The notes under the pieces are model-generated. The model was not told the DNA's origin and searched no databases. It was given only the letters and a program-made list of their open reading frames with translations. The translations under genes and the position numbers were made by a program. A DNA stretch of 64,000 nt from Serpula lacrymans var. lacrymans S7.9 (Eukaryota; Basidiomycota; Agaricomycetes; Boletales; Serpulaceae), in NCBI RefSeq assembly GCF_000218685.1, contig NW_006763291.1, positions 1,334,286 through 1,398,285 on the forward strand, written 5' to 3'. This document shows, in pieces, positions 11,391 through 24,720 of the stretch (positions within the stretch are counted from its first letter, which is position 1; every line of letters begins with the position of its first letter).

Positions 11391-12738
11391 CTACTGCCTG
11401 AAGGCCTCACCCACTACACGCACTGCGTCGTCCATCATCTTTCTGCCTACTTTGAGGACACTAGATACACCCAGCTTAGACAACAATATATAATTAAAAA
11501 TAGAGATGACTCTTACCCTTTTGATTCAGATCGAAAGGACGTTCAGAACATGCACATAAGCGCGGGTCTAACCCTCAGAAATCTGGAGGAATCACGTACC
11601 ATCCATAGCCATGATCGGATGAGGAGCGCCTTCATACTGTTGTATCTCTACCGGTACGCCTACGCTCTTGAGCTTTTCAGCGTAAGCAATCCCTTCATCT
11701 CTCAGGATGTCGAGTTCTGTGACTCCAACCCATGCCGCTGGCGCCTTAGCAAGAAGGTCATCTGGAGCAAAAATAGGGGAATTATCCCATTTGTTCCAGT
11801 CTTCTTCGTTGGGTAGATAGTTGTGACGGAACCACATCATCCGCCCAACATTCAGCCATGGGGTGTGCTGACATTCTCGCCAGGAAGGATACGGGTCGCC
11901 TGACGTAGACGCAGTATTGTCGGTAACAGCTGCGACAGTATGATATCAGCGCACCAGCCATTAAATTTGACGACAGAGTACACTCACGAACGACAAGTAA
12001 TTGGAATAAGATAGGGATCGGAGGAGTCAGCTGACTGGCCTTTAAAGCTATTATAGCGGCTAAATTGCCGCCGCTGGCCCCCAGGGTAAGTTCTTGAGAA
12101 CTTCGCACGGAATGGAGTTTACCTTGAGGAACCACCGACAGCTATTTTCTGCACATTCACGTGAAGCTCAGATGGACCTTTATTATACACCCACTCAAGA
12201 GCTGCAACAGCATCCTCTACCGCAGCAGGGTAAGGGTTTTCCGGTGCCAGGCGGTAGTCAACGCACACGACAAGGCATTGGTTGTCTGCAACACCATTGT
12301 TAGATGGGGGGCATACTGTAAGGTACTTGTGTTTTCACCTTTACATTGACGGGCAGCAAATGCATTCTGGGTATCGATACTGCCAAGCGTCCACCCACCT
12401 ATGGAGATACAGACGACAAATTCAGCTGTACGGTTCCCATATATGCAAGGATACATACCACCATGGAAATATACCAAGACGGGCCATCCTTCTGTAGGGG
12501 CGCCACCTTCTGGCGTAAACCCGCGTAGTTTGCATGTTTCCAGAGTGAAATCTCTCACACTTCCCACTTTCACGATTGGAGAACCACCAGGAACCGCGGG
12601 GTGATTGCGGATAGCTGGGTCCCAAGGGAGAGTGTGCGGGGGAACACGAGGGGCTATATGTATATTGTGAAAAGCAACATACTCCGGGTCAAGCCTGGGG
12701 AGGATATCAGGGTGAATCGCTTGTGGGAGGTCAGCCAT
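11391..12738 (-). CDS. Alpha/beta hydrolase, hormone-sensitive lipase (HSL) type esterase
   Basis: Serine esterase or lipase acting on small acyl esters. Exons 12738-12459, 12398-12339, 12285-12123, 12073-11988 and 11929-11600 all join in frame. They give MADLPQAIHPD at the start, the oxyanion motif YFHGG-GW, DYRLAPE, the nucleophile elbow GGSSSGGN (family consensus GDSAGG), the acid residue in GVTELDILRDEG and the catalytic His in GAPHPIMAMD. The expected C-terminal helix (VLKVGRKMMDDAVRVV, ending GEAFRQ) is encoded at 11460-11391. The last GT-AG junction (donor at 11599, acceptor before 11460) leaves the frame off by one base, so either an exon boundary is missed or there is a one-base lesion. 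No signal peptide is evident. The catalytic triad is complete, so function is likely if the 3' end splices correctly. Confidence 0.85.
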
Positions 12739-13349
12739 GGAATACAAGATATGTCTGTGAACAAGGAATCCTCTTCTAGGCATACTTAAGTATCGCCTGG
12801 GGCTGCCCTTTGCTCGTGACGAGCACACGTGATAAGGATATAAATGTCCTGATAAGAGCACATATGAACATTTGGGCCTGTTCATGGAAGTCTGTGAGCC
12901 TCATGGGTTGCAGAGTAATCAATCTCGATCGACAGAACCTGTGAATGATATACCTATGAGTAAACCTATGGATGGTCTCTAATTAGACACGCCTGTGCTT
13001 ATACGGCGCGATTAATCACCTATTTGTTAAGCCTAAGTCAATCGACATAGTGACATAGTGTTGTATCGTGAGTAAATCACGACGACAATGATAAGATGGC
13101 ACTGGGCAGACGTGACCCGTAGGCTAAACGTTGATGTTTGTTGCTGGATTAAGGTGGCAGAGCATCACAAGAAGAATCGATAGACATTCGCTGCATTATC
13201 ACGACAATCAAGTGCACACCAAACTGTTCAATCTGGTATATCTGGTATAGACAACTGGGACCGAAATCAGTATATTGCTGCCAAGAAAAGCTTAAAGGGC
13301 TGTACCAAGCTACTTCGATCATCGAAACTGCAAGTGCGAACATCATTTC
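12739..13349. other. Intergenic region
   Basis: About 0.6 kb between the hydrolase start and the 3' end of the next minus-strand gene. It contains a short GACATAGT-GACATAGT duplication near 13044-13060. No gene or RNA is recognised. Confidence 0.5.
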
Positions 13350-14841
13350 TCAAGGAATTCGCCACATTGCAATACCGCTTCTCTCCTTGTCCACTTCTTT
13401 CTTCACTTCCTTGCTCCTCCCACTCCTTACAGCTCCTGCAACCAATAATGCTAAAGCATCCCAAACAGAGGCCTTCTTGCCATCTTCATTTTGCTTGCTC
13501 TCGTCGGCATATTCGTCGCCTTGAATAATTACCCGTTCCCAGTCAATGCATAAGTCCAAATATTCAAACAAAACATTAACAATTCCCACGAAGGTAGTAT
13601 TCGTGCTAGCTTTCCCGAAACCCACTTCGCCCTCGTTAGGCAGGCTTACTTTCCAGAGATCCTCCAGCGTAAGCCCATCCCAGGCTATCAATGGCGCGCC
13701 AACCTTGGCAGGCACGACTATTGCGGGGCAGCCGTTTAATAGCTGATAATGAATGACGCTTTCACTTGGTCTAGCGCTTGTCGTCCACAGAAGCCTGTGG
13801 GGTTTCATTCCTAGTACCAGTATAACTATCCTCCTCGGCGCGAGGGGCAATATCGGAGGTGCCAATGTCGGCTCCGGAGAAGGCGTACGTGAACGAGAGA
13901 AATGAGTCAAAGAAGGAAGATCGGGTATCGACAGCGAATGATGATGTGCAATGGGCTTTTCCGTCACGCCTTCAGGAGAAATAGCAGGGCAGAGTGTGAT
14001 AACTGATGCAGACTCTGCCAGCAAAGTTTCTCCCACCTTGTAATCACCTACGTGATATGATTCTGAGCGAGTATAATAACGTAAAAACGATTCAATCTCA
14101 CCTGGGAGGAATGGTCCGTGGCAGAATAAGACGTCAGGTTTCACGGTTCTGGGAATGATGGGTCTGCGGCCGCTGGCGAAGAGATAAGGCGAAAACCACC
14201 CTTTCTCTATACCAAAATAGTCTTTTACCACTGAGAACAGAGAGTTGTCTCTTCAAGGCAGACTATAGTAAGCAGCAACAACACTGAGTTTCAGTCAGCT
14301 GACTCACTTGTGTAAGCTACTCCTGAAAAATCCTAACGACGCGTCTTCCACGGTGTGCTTGTATTTTAGAGTGATCAAAATAGTCTTGACATTTGTTGTC
14401 TCCAGTCTCGTAGAGTACAATGGGACCATTTTCTTGATTGCTCCGTCGCCGATCAAATCATCAGCAGCTTTGGCAGTCAGCTCGAAACCAGTGTGTAATC
14501 CCATCTCGACAAGAATGCCATCACCAACAGTAGAGAGAACTGCATCGGAGACGGGGCCCATCACCGGAGCTGCAATGGCGGCCACGCCCCCCTGTCAAGG
14601 CATCAGGATTGATTGGTGCATTAGACTACTACAACCTCACCGTCGCAACCACGACACCATGCACTGCTAGATCGCGAAAACGTAGACAAGGTAACAACAA
14701 AGGTGAAGAATCGCCCCACTGATAGATGGTCAATAGCTGGAAATAATTTTCTCATCTTCAACCAAAGCACGGATCATCACTTGCCGGTGATAAACAGACA
14801 ACTGTGGTCCCAGCAGCCCTTAGAGATTCGTAGGAAGACAT
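13350..14841 (-). CDS. Conserved hypothetical protein, 405 residues
   Basis: I do not recognise the family. Five exons join in frame with canonical sites: 14841-14781, 14666-14641, 14591-14308, 14250-14102 and 14047-13350. The agreement of all phases supports a real gene. The start MSSYESLRAAGTTVVC was chosen because it is the only Met that keeps the downstream phases. The N-terminal part is hydrophobic and glycine-rich (VVVATGGVAAIAAPVMG). The middle carries PRTVKPDVLFCHGPFLPG, and a Ser/Pro-rich linker follows. The C-terminal half contains IVILVLGMKPHRLLW, LLNGCPAIVVPAKVGAPLIA and FVGIVNVLFEYLDLCIDW, which reads like a folded, conserved domain. There is no clear catalytic motif or transmembrane helix. 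Both neighbours lie on the same strand but nothing links them functionally. Confidence 0.7.
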
Positions 14842-15800
14842 AACGATCCTCCCTGTCATAGACTAAGTGAAAGGACTCGCGTATGAGCAAAAACGTCAAG
14901 CACCAAAGCGCAAACCAGTTGACCCCTCACCCCCACGAGCTTTCGAACAATCCATGGTGCTGATTTTTCTTGCTCAGCTTCCGAGTCTGGTATGGATCCT
15001 GGATTGATAGGGCCAAGAGGAGAAACATTCGCCATGTCGGTGATGTCGAAAACAAGCAGGTAATACTGCTATGATCGTTGAGATGCTCATCATCTACCGC
15101 CTGGTGAGGAATTACTTCGGGTACAGTAGCGTCAATCATTCCACCCAAATGGCTCAACAGCGGCCTCTCACGACCCAGGTCACACGTTGATATCGAACTT
15201 GAGCCAGGGAGCACAGGAGTAAGGTCCTACATTCACAAGGGTGGACCTCAGGGCCTATCTTCAGCAATGTCAATAATGGTCTAACTGTGAAGTCGCACGC
15301 TATTGGATAGTATGTAAAAGCCTGAGTTACTCAGCTTACGACGCTAGCACAGCCACCGACTGTACTGCGACATGCTCTATATATCTAAATCTAATCCTTT
15401 CACAAAAAGGTCTGACTGCAATGTTCATTTTACATGAAATTTTCGCAACGTAACGGACGACGTGATCATGAAGACACCAACACCAGAAATTAATTTATTG
15501 CAAATGTAGAAGTGCATGTAAATGATGAAGGGGGCTCGTTGAGGCCCATGAGAACTGCAAACGTTGATAAACCACCACCTCCCACCACCTCCTCACCTTC
15601 AGGGGGCCCGGGACGGATCATCCTGCGACAACAATGACACAGATAACCAGCCTTTTTGTAAACTCTGCCTCGACTAAGAGCGTTGAGACTCTTCCATACA
15701 TATAACATCCACCCAAGAAGGACGTTGAAGGTCCCAGTGTTCTGTCTTGACTAGCGAGGGCACGTTGAGGCCGTCGGACAGCACAATAAATACACTGCAT
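14842..15800. other. Intergenic region upstream of the unknown gene and downstream of SAHH
   Basis: Almost 1 kb. Minus-strand frames at 15214-14927 and 15708-15490 have no family resemblance and no consistent splice pattern. The part next to 15800 is the 3' untranslated flank of adenosylhomocysteinase. Confidence 0.5.
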
Positions 15801-17705
<1,905 letters not shown>

Positions 17706-19521
17706 TGTTAGTGATACTGAGGATGAGACGATGGGAAGGATGTGGGTGGTGTAAAGATGGGATTGATTTCGGGAGCGTGTTTTTATGCGAGTCCCACGAT
17801 CGTGCCATCTAAAAAAATTGCCACTCAATATCGTGGGATTTTCAACTTCTTATCCTCACTATTGCCCGAACAAGAGTCCGAGAACGGTTTTCTAGTACTC
17901 AGCCTGAAGGTGCCACAGACTAAAACCATACAGTGAACAAATGGAACCGAGTGAACCATTGAAGCCATCGACGACCTCAAAGAAATGTCGGATAGCAGAA
18001 ATGATTCAGTATACATGTGAGCTGGAAGAGACAGACGGAGGCATGCGTCCCCACTGTTATCCTCTACTAAGGATCTTCAGAATGTGAGTGTGTCGAAGAG
18101 ATTATCCCTTTTCTTCGTTCCGACTGTGCCACAGGTGTCCTGACAGGCCAGCTTGCGAAATCACTAAGTTCACCAATATCAACACAAACACAGGAGAAGT
18201 CGAAATTCCTGGTGAAACCAGGTTAGTCACATTAGTCACTCACTGCTCGGGGAATGGACTATTGAGTTTTTTGTTCTTGACAATCAACATCCATACTAAA
18301 GTATTTCCAGTGAACTACTTCCAAAGGCAAAGCCTTGGCGCGATGTATATCGGTACCAAGACCCTCTGGACAAATCCACGTAGTCCAACCTCTGAGTTCA
18401 GTTTCTGAGGCTTAGTTGAAAAGAACAAAAGGTGACTCACGGCGGGGTGTTCTGCATTCAAATAAATTTGTGAGTATGTACTGATAACCCCTTCTGCTTT
18501 GGATGATGTCTTCGTAGCTTTTGATACTTACTAAATGAGAAAATAGAAGACGGCTATCTCTGCATCACGAATGCTGCGCACGGTCAGAGGTTAAGCGGTC
18601 TTGACAACATCTTCCCTGGCTCTGTCTTTTCTCCGTCCCATATAATCCGTTTGTATCGGTACTAACATACATTTATCTGTAGAAACACCGAGGAATTTCA
18701 GGCGCACCCATCGCAGAAGGCTATGACGACTCGGACCCTTGATTTTGAATAGAAAGTTATCTGATGGCCCCTTGCGTATCATGCATGGGGCAACTCGCAC
18801 TTAATCGCTTCACTAAACAACTCGAATAACACAGTACATATTATTTTCGCCGCTCTTCATGCGATGTCATATCAACCTAATTCGTCACATCTTTTATTTT
18901 TCGTTCCCGCAAAAGTCCGTGACATAACTTCATATATTATCAGCACAACGTCCGATCTAATCAGGTCCAGGTGCCACGGCTTGGTCCAGAGCAAAATATT
19001 CCGCAGAGAGCAGTGCTACCTTGTTATTCGTGATTGGCTCTCCAGCCAAATTAGATTACCTTGTGAGTAGCGTCCAGCATTCATGAGATACGACATTCAT
19101 CATATAGTATATAGGCTCCGTATGCAGTGCTTCGCATAACTACGACATCACTCTGCGAGCATATTTCGGTGATTACAGTGTAATTGCGTGAAGAATCATG
19201 ATTCTGCCCCTTCTTCCCTTCTGAAGAGTAAAAGTGGCTGTAGTCTGACATCCTATGATTGTCTTTTGACTGATCGCGACCAAGTTGGTACGTCTGTCTA
19301 TTCAATGGTGTACACTGGTTGTTTAAGATCGATCTTTCGTAAGGCTTACCACACAAGGGCATCTTCCGTTTCCGTCTCGACGATTGTTATTATTGCGCCC
19401 ACGCTCGATGTCCGCCATGACCATCGTTCCGCGGTATGGGTTATCTGTGTGCTATTATTATGATGAAATTACTTAAAGCAAGGACTCAATTGCAAGTGCT
19501 TCTCAATTTCACATGGACGTA

Positions 19522-19710
19522 AAATGTCGCAAAAATCAGTTTTACCATATATCGGCTTTTCGCAGCCTTTTGCACCTTTTCAAGCATTTTCGTACTCTGA
19601 CGCAACCAAAATATGGCCAGATTGGGTCAAATAAGGAATCCATCAGGCCTGAAAACGTGCAAAAGGCTGCGACATGGTCATATATGCTAAAACCGATTTT
19701 TGCGACAATT
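19522..19710. mobile_element. MITE-like element with long inverted repeats and TA target duplication
   Basis: A 189-bp non-coding unit flanked by TA on both sides (19520-19521 and 19711-19712). Its left end starts AAATGTCGCAAAAATCAG and the reverse complement of its right end starts AATTGTCGCAAAAATCGG. The match continues through GTTTTA-CATATAT and TCGCAGCCTTTTGCAC-TTTTCA, so the arms are about 65-70 bp at roughly 80-85 % identity, around a central spacer of about 60 bp. TA duplication plus long inverted repeats and no coding capacity fit a Tc1/mariner-derived miniature element. Confidence 0.75.
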
Positions 19711-19770
19711 TAAATTGGAATTAAAGAATTGTCTACGATAACTGTGCTCTAGTGCCCCCTACCATGCTTT

Positions 19771-19788
19771 TACGCGGAGCTCCGCGTA
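19771..19788. repeat. Perfect 18-bp palindrome
   Basis: TACGCGGAGCTCCGCGTA reads identically on both strands. It lies 61 bp to the right of the MITE-like element in non-coding, otherwise AT-rich DNA. It could be a binding site for a dimeric protein or the tip of another decayed element. Confidence 0.6.
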
Positions 19789-21437
19789 CTTATCCTTCTT
19801 GTTAACGCAATCTAGCCTTCAATTCAGCAACCATATTGGTTGATGAATATTGTTTGATCGCATTTTTTGAATTTCGCTCTCGCTCTCAAAGCTGAAGAAA
19901 GCTGACTCCCACGCAAATGTTTCACATGCTTTGTTTCGTTGAACTACTCGTTTCGCACCGCTTGTGTGTTATGAACGGAGGAATGTACACATGTTTCTGT
20001 GGGAGGTGCGGATGAAGTTCAAGATTGTTTGCTGAGTCTTTGCACTTAAGGCTGAATGGAAGGTTCGTCGTTTGCCATTTCCAAGACTCACCATCGCTGA
20101 CTGTCAATCTGTTACACACTCTTTTTCCGCTTCGCAGGCCCAGTGATTACTATTACACTCTGATATACCTTGTTGCTCGAGACAAAACGGCGTCATAGTG
20201 GCCCTGGACCATATGTACTGCAAGGATGCCGCACAGCAAGCCGTGGAGCGTCAAAGAAACTTGGACATGATGGTATATTACGGAACAAGTGTCATTTGGA
20301 GGATCAGAATGTGCATGCTCCTACAATACAAGGTTCAGCGATGCCGGATGTGCACAGTAAGGACAATATTATTGGACAGACTTTTCTCGGTAAGAGTAGG
20401 GGCGACACCAACGGCTTGAACATTTATGCCGCATCGCTAAGATCTTTTGACTTTTTTTCCTGCAGGAGGCCGAGCAGCCGCCATCAGAATTGTATAGAAT
20501 GGATAAAAGGTTGTTACTGTTTGTGCAAAACCCGAATGCCCGGACCAAGACGATCTTATGGCCGTCTCGAGGTACCCGCCCGTACATCGTGACTTGAAAT
20601 GTTATTAGCAAGATTGGCAGCAATCCCTCCACGGCAAGGAGAAAGTGATACCGGGAAGCTCAGGTGTCCAGCGAAGAAGCAAGAGAAGCACGAGTCACGA
20701 TGGTAAGTATGTTTTAGTGCACTAGACTAAAAGCAAGATAGCGATATCAAGTCATTTGTCTTTAGACATATGCGCGTCGTATCCGAGAAAACTAAATATG
20801 CAAATTCAGGGCTATATGTTTTTGGAGGAAATTACAAATGCAACAAGATAAGTGGACTGACTGGCCACGTTTGTCGAGTGTCAATAATAGGGCGATGAGA
20901 TGATTGGTTACAGAAAGTGGCAAAGAATAGGGACATGATGATCAGGAGATCTGTATATGTTGCTGAGACGTAGGGTAACGAAAGCTTTGTGGCTGGTAGC
21001 CGAACGACGTTCTTGCGAGAGAAGCGCTGTCCAAAAAAGGACATGGAGGTTGAAGGCTAATTTGAGCAGTGCATCAAAGTGCAACCTAAACATCCGGACG
21101 TTTAGAGCTGAAAAATAAAAAAAACGTAGCAAGGGACTCGCTTAGCTCGCGATGTGATCTAGGACTCTCACATGTACAGCCCGTAGTTTGGCTGCATCTT
21201 ATAATGCAGAGTTGTCAAGTGAGTTCATCGTTGTATCACCCGGCCCCTCGCGACTATTGATCTTCGTTTCGTCGCGACCGACTCCAGGACGGATAGCTTC
21301 CCGTCGGTGCCTACCACCATTGCTTTCATTCTTGTGAGGCTCTGTCTGTTGCACAACACGCACGCTCTCCAGCTTTCTCGGTACTGCTCTGCGCAACTTC
21401 TCCCGCTCAACCGTATCATCACTGATCTGCACTGCCC

Positions 21438-23070
21438 ATGGCCTCAGCGGACGACCCCCGTACATTTAACTGGCTCGATTATGCCCAAGATTCCACTCGT
21501 CATCTAGATATCAAGCTCGAGTCCTCTTCAGACCCGACAGCACTCTCTTTGTTGTCTCCGCCTTCCTCACCTTCCTTTCTTAAGCCCTCAAAGTCTCTCG
21601 CTGACCTCCAGCCTTCTCGCAGACGCCCAAGTCCACTGGACGTTGCTTCAAAGCGAGCTAAACCATACCCGCTGTTGACTCGCGAAGTCCGCCAAAGAGG
21701 GGAAGATCCCTGCAGAATGTCCAATCAGCAGTACGGCATTCCTCCGTCTTCAGGGATGAGAGCGGGGTCCGGTAGAGCGCAATATCCAGACCAAATGGGA
21801 CAAGTTCGTAGGCCATCAGACGATGGCTCCCATGTTTCATCGTCCACGTCGCCTTATGCGCTTGCAGGCGCTGTTCCGCCGGTAAAGATTCTTTCTTCCA
21901 GCCATGATATACCGTTTGTTCATGATTTGTAATATGTAGCCCCCTTTTCCAGCTCGTAGATCACAGTCATCTAGCTCTAATATGGCTACTTCCAGTCTAA
22001 CTGGTGCAATGGGGGACACAAACTTTCGTATCAGCTCACAGGGCAGCATGAACTGGGCATCAAGTCAGCAGAACTTTCCAGTGGGCACTTCTCAGCATGT
22101 TTACTCGGGAGGCCCCGACCACAGTGGAAATCCACATTTCCAAGCCTCTCCTACGGGATCCATTGAAAGCCCTTCAGCCCCGTATCATTATCCACAGTAT
22201 ATTACAGGGCAGCACCATCCATCGCCAGGCTCATTATCTCCTATTTCTCCTGGATTTGGCCCTTCGTACTCGGGGCAAATCCCTCTTTCTCAAGGTCGCT
22301 CACAGCAGCCAGGCCCTTCTCGCGGGCCTTTGCCAAATGTTCAGCCCGACGCTTACACTGCTGTCCCTGGGAGGGTCGGTCAGCCTTCAGCGTACCCGGA
22401 TCCCCATCTCCGACCTCGGACCACTCGGCCCACGCAAGAAAGAGCGGATGACGAAATCCAGCAGTTGCACAGAAGGATTCGTGAGCTCGAGCTTATGAAT
22501 GAGAAGGAGCGCAGCCGCGTCAGGGAACTAGAACAAGAACTCGCCACCCAGCAAATTGTCACAACCGGCGGCTTTAACCAGGATGTGATCATGAGTAGCC
22601 TTCCTTCACCGTTACCTACACCTTCTCCTCAAGCCGCGACATTCCAAGCATCCTGGAAGGCACGCACTGATGCTCGTACCAGACTCTTCTGTTCGCTCAA
22701 TCGTGCAGGTAATGCCCTATGTGCGTGGCACGACTCGCGTCGCGAGCGTCGAGCCTACCCTCCGCGAATGGCTCCTCCAGGCCACTTGAATTGTGGCTGC
22801 ACCTTTGAGGAAGCACTTTTCGAAGAAAGTCTTTCACGTCATAATGTGGGGAGCTATCACCCAGGCGAGACTGTCCGCATGGATCCTGCTTTGCGCAATC
22901 CCCTTCTCAGGCTATTGCAGCAAAGGTACGGATACCGAGATGGCGATTTCGAACGGAACCCTGTCACTGGAGACTGGGTCGAAGGCGAGGGTCATACCTA
23001 CTGGGAGCAGAAGGGGCTCTCAGGGTCGGCAAGCTCCCGAAAAAGTAGATCTGGCGATGATCGCCGTTGA
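21438..23070 (+). CDS. Conserved basidiomycete-type protein with coiled coil and C-terminal domain
   Basis: Unknown function. Two exons, 21438-21881 and 21940-23070, are joined by a 58-nt intron (CCG|GTAAAG..TGTAG|CCC) that keeps the frame, giving 524 residues. The start MASADDPRTFNWLDYAQ opens the only long frame. Residues up to about 330 are Ser/Pro/Gln-rich and probably disordered. A short coiled coil follows (EIQQLHRRIRELELMNEKE, then RSRVRELEQELA). The C-terminal domain of about 130 residues is Trp/Cys-containing and ordered-looking: ARTRLFCSLNRAGNALCAWH, HLNCGCTFEEALFEESL, then YGYRDGDFERNPVTGDWVEG. A similar C-terminal block occurs in many unnamed basidiomycete proteins, as far as I recall. 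The arrangement could suit a transcriptional or scaffold protein, but nothing proves that. Confidence 0.8.
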
Positions 23071-23674
23071 ACATTAGCATTGCATCCACCCAATTATAGA
23101 CAAGTTCCATTTCCCTAATCTTTTCTCCCTTATCCTCTGCACCCACACTGCATGCATTTGCTTTCGAATCATATACTGTTTCAATAATACGTCTCTTTCG
23201 TTCTGTTCTGTTCTGTTTTTGCTTTTTATTTCATCACATGGTACAACAGCATATTATTCATATACCTTATTCTAATATTTTTGTGTTATTGGACTCTCCG
23301 ACTGTACCGATAGAAATCTGCAGCCTTATATCACCGGAACTTATAGATCTTACCTATTACTTCATTTGTGTTTTCGTATTATCCTGTTTATTGCCTATAT
23401 TCGTTTTTCTAAAAAATTCGTCACAGAACATTTATATAACAGTTTTCACATTTATATAATCCCGAAGAGCGAGGAGATTTAATGGAAACCACTTCTAATG
23501 AATATAGTAAGGACGCACTACACTTTATTGGATATTGTTAAACGGTACTTGATAAAGCTTCGCGATCATGAAAAGGCCTAAACAGCGGATGGTCTGCGAT
23601 TCAAACTATCAAGAATCAGAGATATTCAGGTTAAGTCGTTTTGAATGAGCCTAATTACCGTTGAAAGCTCGATT
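23071..23674. other. Convergent 3' flanks
   Basis: 0.6 kb between two converging genes, AT-rich with T-runs and a TTCTGTTCTGTTCTG microrepeat at about 23199-23214. No gene is seen. Confidence 0.5.
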
Positions 23675-24720
23675 TTAAAGCTTTGCATATGCATAATCTC
23701 CTCCCTTCTCCAACCCCTAGATATAGAAAAAATCCAAGATGATAACGGTTACAATCAAAACAAACAAAAGCTGCGACGTAAGACTTACGCGTTTGTAAGC
23801 AGGACTGCGAAATTACACTGATCAAAACGTGTACGAAAAGAACATTAAGAAACATCCTTACCGACTCTGCACCCTTTTTATGAACTCTGCAGCCTTCGGC
23901 CCAAGCATTTCAGGGTTTTCCGAGACCAAAGCTTCTAGGGGGAAAGACATCATGTAGTCGGCTGCAGTAGGGTGGTCACCTCCCGCGAACCACTCTCCAG
24001 TCTTTGAAAGATGTGTTTCGATCTAGAATCCTCGCATGAGCCAGATAACTAATTAGCGACCCGGTGCCGAAAATCACAAACCATATTTTTATGCTTCTTC
24101 AGCTCAGGCGTAACCAGTTGGCTGGTGATTGAGTTGAATATGTAGCTGAGGAGATATCGTAAGAAAAAGGGCGCTCTTTTGGGAATAATGTTGAAAATGA
24201 GCTGCTGCACGAGCAGGGGCATAAACGAGCCTTCCGAGTAGTGGGTGACTGTACATCTTGTGATATGTCACTGCGAACAAAGAAATTTGGATCACGACTT
24301 ACAATACATATCATGTACTTTTCCAGAATCAGGAGGTTTGTCCTGTGACCTGCCGTACTTATTAATAATATATTCTACCAACAATTTATGAGATGCGTTA
24401 TCAGTTGTCGTAAGTTTACGCACCGACGATGGCTCCACTTTCAGCGAGGGTGATATCGCCGTCTGTTATAACGGGGGATTTCCCCAAGGGACTGATAGCA
24501 AACAATTCCTTAGGAGCAGTCATATTAGAGGTCCTGTTATATCTTTTGACTTGATAGGGTACTTCCAATTCTTCCTGCTCAGACATAATGTCATGATCAC
24601 CAGAGAAGGTGCCAAAGTCAAGACCCGCACTCACCAGTAACCATAAGATGCGTTGGGACCGGGAGTCATTCAAATGGTGAACGACAACTTTAGGCTGAGG
24701 TGTAGTTGATTCGGAGGCCA
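23675..24720 (-). CDS. Glutathione S-transferase, Gtt1-like
   Basis: Conjugates glutathione to electrophiles or acts as a peroxidase. The start MASESTTPQPK is followed by VVHHLNDSRSQRILWLL, a GT-AG intron, then EELEVPYQVKRYNR, a thioredoxin-fold N-terminal domain. Next are LFAISPLGKSPVITDGDITL and AESGAIVEYIINKYG, which include the glutathione-binding cis-Pro region and the E-S pair. The C-terminal helical domain starts FTHYSEGSFMPLLVQQ, a signature of the fungal Gtt1 type. It continues through WFAGGDHPTAADYMMSFPLE and FIKRVQSRPAYKR and ends GLEKGGDYAYAKL. At least five introns all keep the frame, including a short last exon ending at 23675. There is no signal peptide; some Gtt1 homologues are membrane-associated. 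Confidence 0.93.

Larger units (their letters stand above)
17706..21437. other. Gene-poor interval of 3.7 kb
   Basis: No frame here has a recognisable domain or good splice logic. It contains a MITE-like element (19522-19710) and an 18-bp palindrome (19771-19788), described separately. A plus-strand frame at 20170-20592 and its overlapping frames look like chance or decayed sequence. The SAHH promoter is at the left end and the 5' flank of the plus-strand gene at the right end. Confidence 0.5.

Noticed and set aside
11079..11816. Plus-strand frame of 245 codons
   Set aside because: It lies antisense to the hydrolase coding exon and has no protein-like features.
14781..14841. First exon MSSYESLRAAGTTVVC resembles the N-terminus of transaldolase
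   Set aside because: The similarity ends after about 16 residues and the rest of the gene has no transaldolase motif; probably coincidence.
20170..20592. Plus-strand 140-codon frame
   Set aside because: No domain, no consistent splicing, and overlapping frames of similar quality.
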